Source: Apostichopus japonicus (Eukaryota > Echinodermata > Holothuroidea > Aspidochirotida > Stichopodidae). Taken from it: a stretch of 60,000 nucleotides of DNA. The notes beneath the pieces are model-generated. The model was not told the origin of the DNA and searched no databases. It saw nothing but the letters and a program-made list of their open reading frames with translations. The stretch lies in contig NC_092577.1 of the NCBI RefSeq assembly GCF_037975245.1, positions 11,662,013 through 11,722,012 on the forward strand, written 5' to 3'. Of the stretch, positions 59,701 to 60,000 are shown in pieces. Within the stretch, counting starts at the first letter, position 1. Every line of letters starts with the position of its first letter. The translations under genes were made by a program, and so were the position numbers.

Positions 59701-60000
59701 TGTAGTCTAGCAAGTTAGATAATGGTCAGATGCTTAGAAATAAAAAATGAACTTTCACTGCAGACCATCCTTCTGTTTAACCCTGTATATGTAGAATTTG
59801 ATCACTCCTCAATATCTGGGAAATAATTTGGAGCAGGGATGGATTGTCCTACAAGTTTAGCGGCCCCGTACCGGTGTGCTACTGCTAATGGCACTGAATG
59901 GATCATTTAGCAATTGCTGCTTCAGTCTGTCCCTGACCAGCATGAAAGTAATTTTCAAAACCTCCAGCAAAGTTTAGCATGCTAAAATTTGAGCGCAATA
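56800..60000. other. intergenic, no gene recognised
   Basis: AT-rich, with several short open frames (58041-58361, 58360-58608, 59521-59718) without domains or convincing splice sites. A small GC-skewed patch near 58870-58910 and a C tract near 59415-59428 are the only notable features. Confidence 0.45.

Overview
This window is animal nuclear DNA: AT-rich, with long introns using GT/AG sites, many microsatellites and minisatellites, and several eukaryotic retroelement families. It most likely comes from a marine deuterostome invertebrate. An intronless RING/B-box TRIM gene with a beta-propeller-like C-terminus, a DYRK4-type kinase and an intact DIRS element all fit an echinoderm, perhaps a sea cucumber. 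The species is inferred; nothing in the window proves it.

Layout. 1-2.0 kb is intergenic and carries seven scattered copies of a 15-bp motif. 2.08-4.26 kb (minus) is a complete intronless TRIM gene. 4.8-7.7 kb is a diverged direct duplication with an inverted-repeat arm. 8.5-13.5 kb is a second duplicated block with three long (AT)n tracts, a LINE 3' fragment and tRNA-headed SINE-like repeats. 14-16 kb holds G/C-tract dispersed repeats. 17.7-18.1 kb is a decayed LINE tail. 18.15-18.38 kb is a candidate terminal exon of an unrecognised plus-strand gene with a downstream AATAAA. 19-30.9 kb is mostly non-coding, with simple repeats and two weakly supported exons.

30.92-52.31 kb (plus) is a DYRK4-like dual-specificity kinase. 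Thirteen exons join with consistent phases into 643 codons plus a stop, covering part of the N-terminal region, the DH box, the whole kinase domain and the C-terminal tail. The initiating exon is not identified. The intron between the third and fourth visible exons holds a 6.5-kb DIRS retrotransposon (about 33648-40179, same strand). It has inverted terminal repeats, an internal complementary region, a Gag-like ORF with a probable frameshift, RT/RNase H and an overlapping tyrosine recombinase. Another intron holds a candidate solo LTR (minus strand). Small tandem duplications copy the end of one kinase exon with its splice donor, and both ends of another exon with its acceptor and donor, leaving decoy splice sites.

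52.3-60 kb is downstream DNA with an inverted pair of tRNA-headed repeats, an RTE-type LINE tail (55.65-56.04 kb) and a 33-bp minisatellite (56.28-56.79 kb). No gene was recognised beyond 56.8 kb.
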